Shown here: positions 63,977 through 64,000 of the stretch, piece after piece
Layout of the letters: every line of letters starts with the position of its first letter
How positions within the stretch are numbered: the stretch's first letter is position 1
Assembly (NCBI RefSeq): GCF_018863395.1
Contig: NZ_JAHKRR010000001.1
Coordinates: forward strand, 558,001-622,000
Direction: 5' to 3'
From: Sinomicrobium weinanense
GTDB taxonomy: Bacteria > Bacteroidota > Bacteroidia > Flavobacteriales > Flavobacteriaceae
DNA length: 64,000 nucleotides
Notes under the pieces: model-generated
Database searches by the model: none
What the model was told of the DNA's origin: nothing
Seen by the model: the letters and a program-made list of their open reading frames with translations, nothing else
Translations under genes and position numbers: made by a program

Positions 63977-64000
63977 CGCTATTTTTTCAAAAATGCAAAA

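Overview
The window reads as chromosome of a free-living member of Bacteroidota, most likely class Flavobacteriia. It carries two SusC/SusD pairs, FecR anti-sigma factors, an ECF sigma factor, a DUF6520-type peptide beside a MauE-like protein, YqgE and HU. Two promoters match the flavobacterial TTG-N19-TAnnTTTG consensus exactly. I cannot name the genus. Base composition is patchy: about 0-2.8 kb is GC-rich, about 5.8-18.6 kb is AT-rich, and the rest is intermediate.

Layout. 0-2.8 kb: small phage-like cassette (multi-TM protein, secreted CHAP hydrolase, Fn3 protein, lipoprotein with a C-terminal TM that has unimolecular-spanin architecture), then a 21-bp-period minisatellite. 3.8-16.5 kb: DsbD-alpha-like protein, FecR, SusC, SusD, M16 peptidase, S8 peptidase and a TPR protein, which suggests capture of proteins or peptides. 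16.5-21.8 kb: convergent DUF6520/periplasmic protein/MauE genes, two paralogous PAS-like AraC regulators, three copies of a 24-bp motif, a foldable three-way-junction element and a FecR-N-terminus-only ORF. 22.2-29.1 kb: TDT-family channel, NarI-like cytochrome b, NasA/NapA-like molybdoenzyme, four-cluster ferredoxin, Rieske protein, small membrane protein and MobA. 29.6-38.8 kb: mixed genes, including a carbonic-anhydrase-like protein without its zinc ligands, Mn-type SOD divergent from a SufR-like regulator, a Crp-type regulator, an MFS exporter, AraC, a guanidino-modifying enzyme, an ankyrin protein and an amidohydrolase.

39.0-56.2 kb is the most interesting region. An ECF sigma/FecR/SusC/SusD unit lies divergent from a GH63-like glucosidase, a three-domain protein (hydroxylysine-kinase-like APH, M23 peptidase, PHYKPL-like phospho-lyase) and a GH2 beta-galactosidase. 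Together these enzymes match the stepwise breakdown of glucosyl-galactosyl-hydroxylysine, the collagen glycan, down to 2-aminoadipate semialdehyde. I infer a utilisation locus for collagen-type glycopeptides. This rests on family assignments and gene order only.

56.2-64 kb is housekeeping: tRNA-Met, START-like protein, class IV aminotransferase, YqgE, HU, Fmt, RecQ (no normal start codon where one is needed), GNAT, an unknown protein and a small P-loop ATPase. Several dispersed intergenic repeat families (CTCTGTG-type, CTTCGACAAGCTCAG-type, G/C-run hairpins) and a 264-bp MITE-like element are scattered throughout.
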